A stretch of DNA of 64,000 nucleotides. Source: Parahoeflea halophila. GTDB lineage: Bacteria; Pseudomonadota; Alphaproteobacteria; Rhizobiales; Rhizobiaceae. Numbering within the stretch: the first letter of the stretch is position 1; every line of letters begins with the position of its first letter. The notes beneath the pieces were generated by a model. That model ran no database searches. It was not told the origin of the DNA and saw nothing but the letters and a program-made list of their open reading frames with translations. Below are positions 63,866-64,000 of the stretch, in pieces. Location of the stretch: positions 41,194 through 105,193 of the forward strand of contig NZ_OCPC01000007.1 in assembly GCF_900220985.1 (NCBI RefSeq). Reading direction: 5' to 3'. The translations under genes and the position numbers were made by a program.

Positions 63866-64000
63866 CTATAAGTTAGACCTTTCCACGTGGTGGTCCATTT
63901 GAGACCGGTGGCTGCGGAACAGATGCGTTTTGAGGCACTCGTCCCGCCGCCTGCCGTTGAAGCATTCGACAAAGCCGTTCTGCATCGTCAGGCCGCTCGC
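63866..64000 (-). mobile_element. Truncated IS3-family transposase (partial, window edge)
   Basis: On the minus strand the frame begins beyond the window and reads QNGFVECFNGRRRDECLKTHLF, the segment around the third catalytic Glu of IS3-type integrase cores. It then loses similarity and ends at TAG (63866-63868) after about 45 codons, short of the normal C-terminus. This looks like a remnant or a disrupted insertion sequence. Confidence 0.7.

Overview
The window looks like chromosome of a GC-rich alphaproteobacterium of the Hyphomicrobiales (Rhizobiales) or a close marine relative. The strongest pointer is a complete vitamin B6 degradation cluster whose proteins match the Mesorhizobium loti enzymes over their whole length. 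Supporting signs are GC-rich codon use, ATGA-coupled operons, DNA topoisomerase IB with small stress-type proteins, and many solute-binding-protein transporters. Almost everything is catabolic; there is no rRNA, no intact tRNA and no CRISPR array.

Region A (1-11,960, minus strand) is a sugar or polyol-acid regulon. Aldose-ketose isomerase, ketose 3-epimerase, DhaK/DhaL-type kinase, LacD-type class I aldolase and aldehyde dehydrogenase form a plausible isomerise, epimerise, phosphorylate, cleave and oxidise route. A HutC-type GntR regulator lies inside it. The same 6-4-6 palindrome (ATTTGT-N4-ACAAAT) stands before an ABC ATPase gene, before the epimerase operon, and before a third operon. That third operon encodes an MFS transporter, a thiolase-fold protein lacking the thiolase catalytic Cys and His, a DUF35 partner and an acyl-CoA synthetase, so the two pathways appear co-regulated.

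Region B (12,338-23,816) is an amide or urea-type branched-chain ABC system. It has a Tat-exported binding protein, two permeases, a LivG-type ATPase and a LivF-type ATPase fused to an amidase, followed by an acyl-CoA synthetase and preceded by a flotillin-like protein. An AmiC-like cytoplasmic sensor and a divergent MarR regulator stand at its head, with three copies of a shared 16-bp box. Region C (23,967-31,426) is a beta-oxidation operon: fadE, fadI, fadJ and a CoA hydrolase/transferase.

Region D (31,786-33,963) has three small proteins and topoisomerase IB. Region E (34,351-39,437) is an alternative haem-copper oxidase with fused subunits I and III and a subunit II lacking the CuA cysteines. 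Region F (39,719-42,206) has a PNPOx-like stress protein, a CIA30-domain protein and a MATE exporter. Then come about 1.1 kb of poorly coding DNA, a terminator and a tRNA-like 3' remnant.

Region G (43,327-63,779) is the vitamin B6 island. Pyridoxine 4-oxidase and pyridoxamine-pyruvate aminotransferase feed pyridoxal to pyridoxal 4-dehydrogenase and 4-pyridoxolactonase. 4-Pyridoxate then passes through its dehydrogenase, the 5-formyl dehydrogenase, the 4-decarboxylase, the FAD ring-opening oxygenase and the amidohydrolase, giving succinic semialdehyde, acetate, ammonia and CO2. A BMP-family ABC transporter is embedded with the first steps and a TRAP transporter with the later ones, making both candidate importers for the pathway. 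A FadR-type GntR regulator sits between divergent promoters. A truncated IS3-type transposase closes the window.
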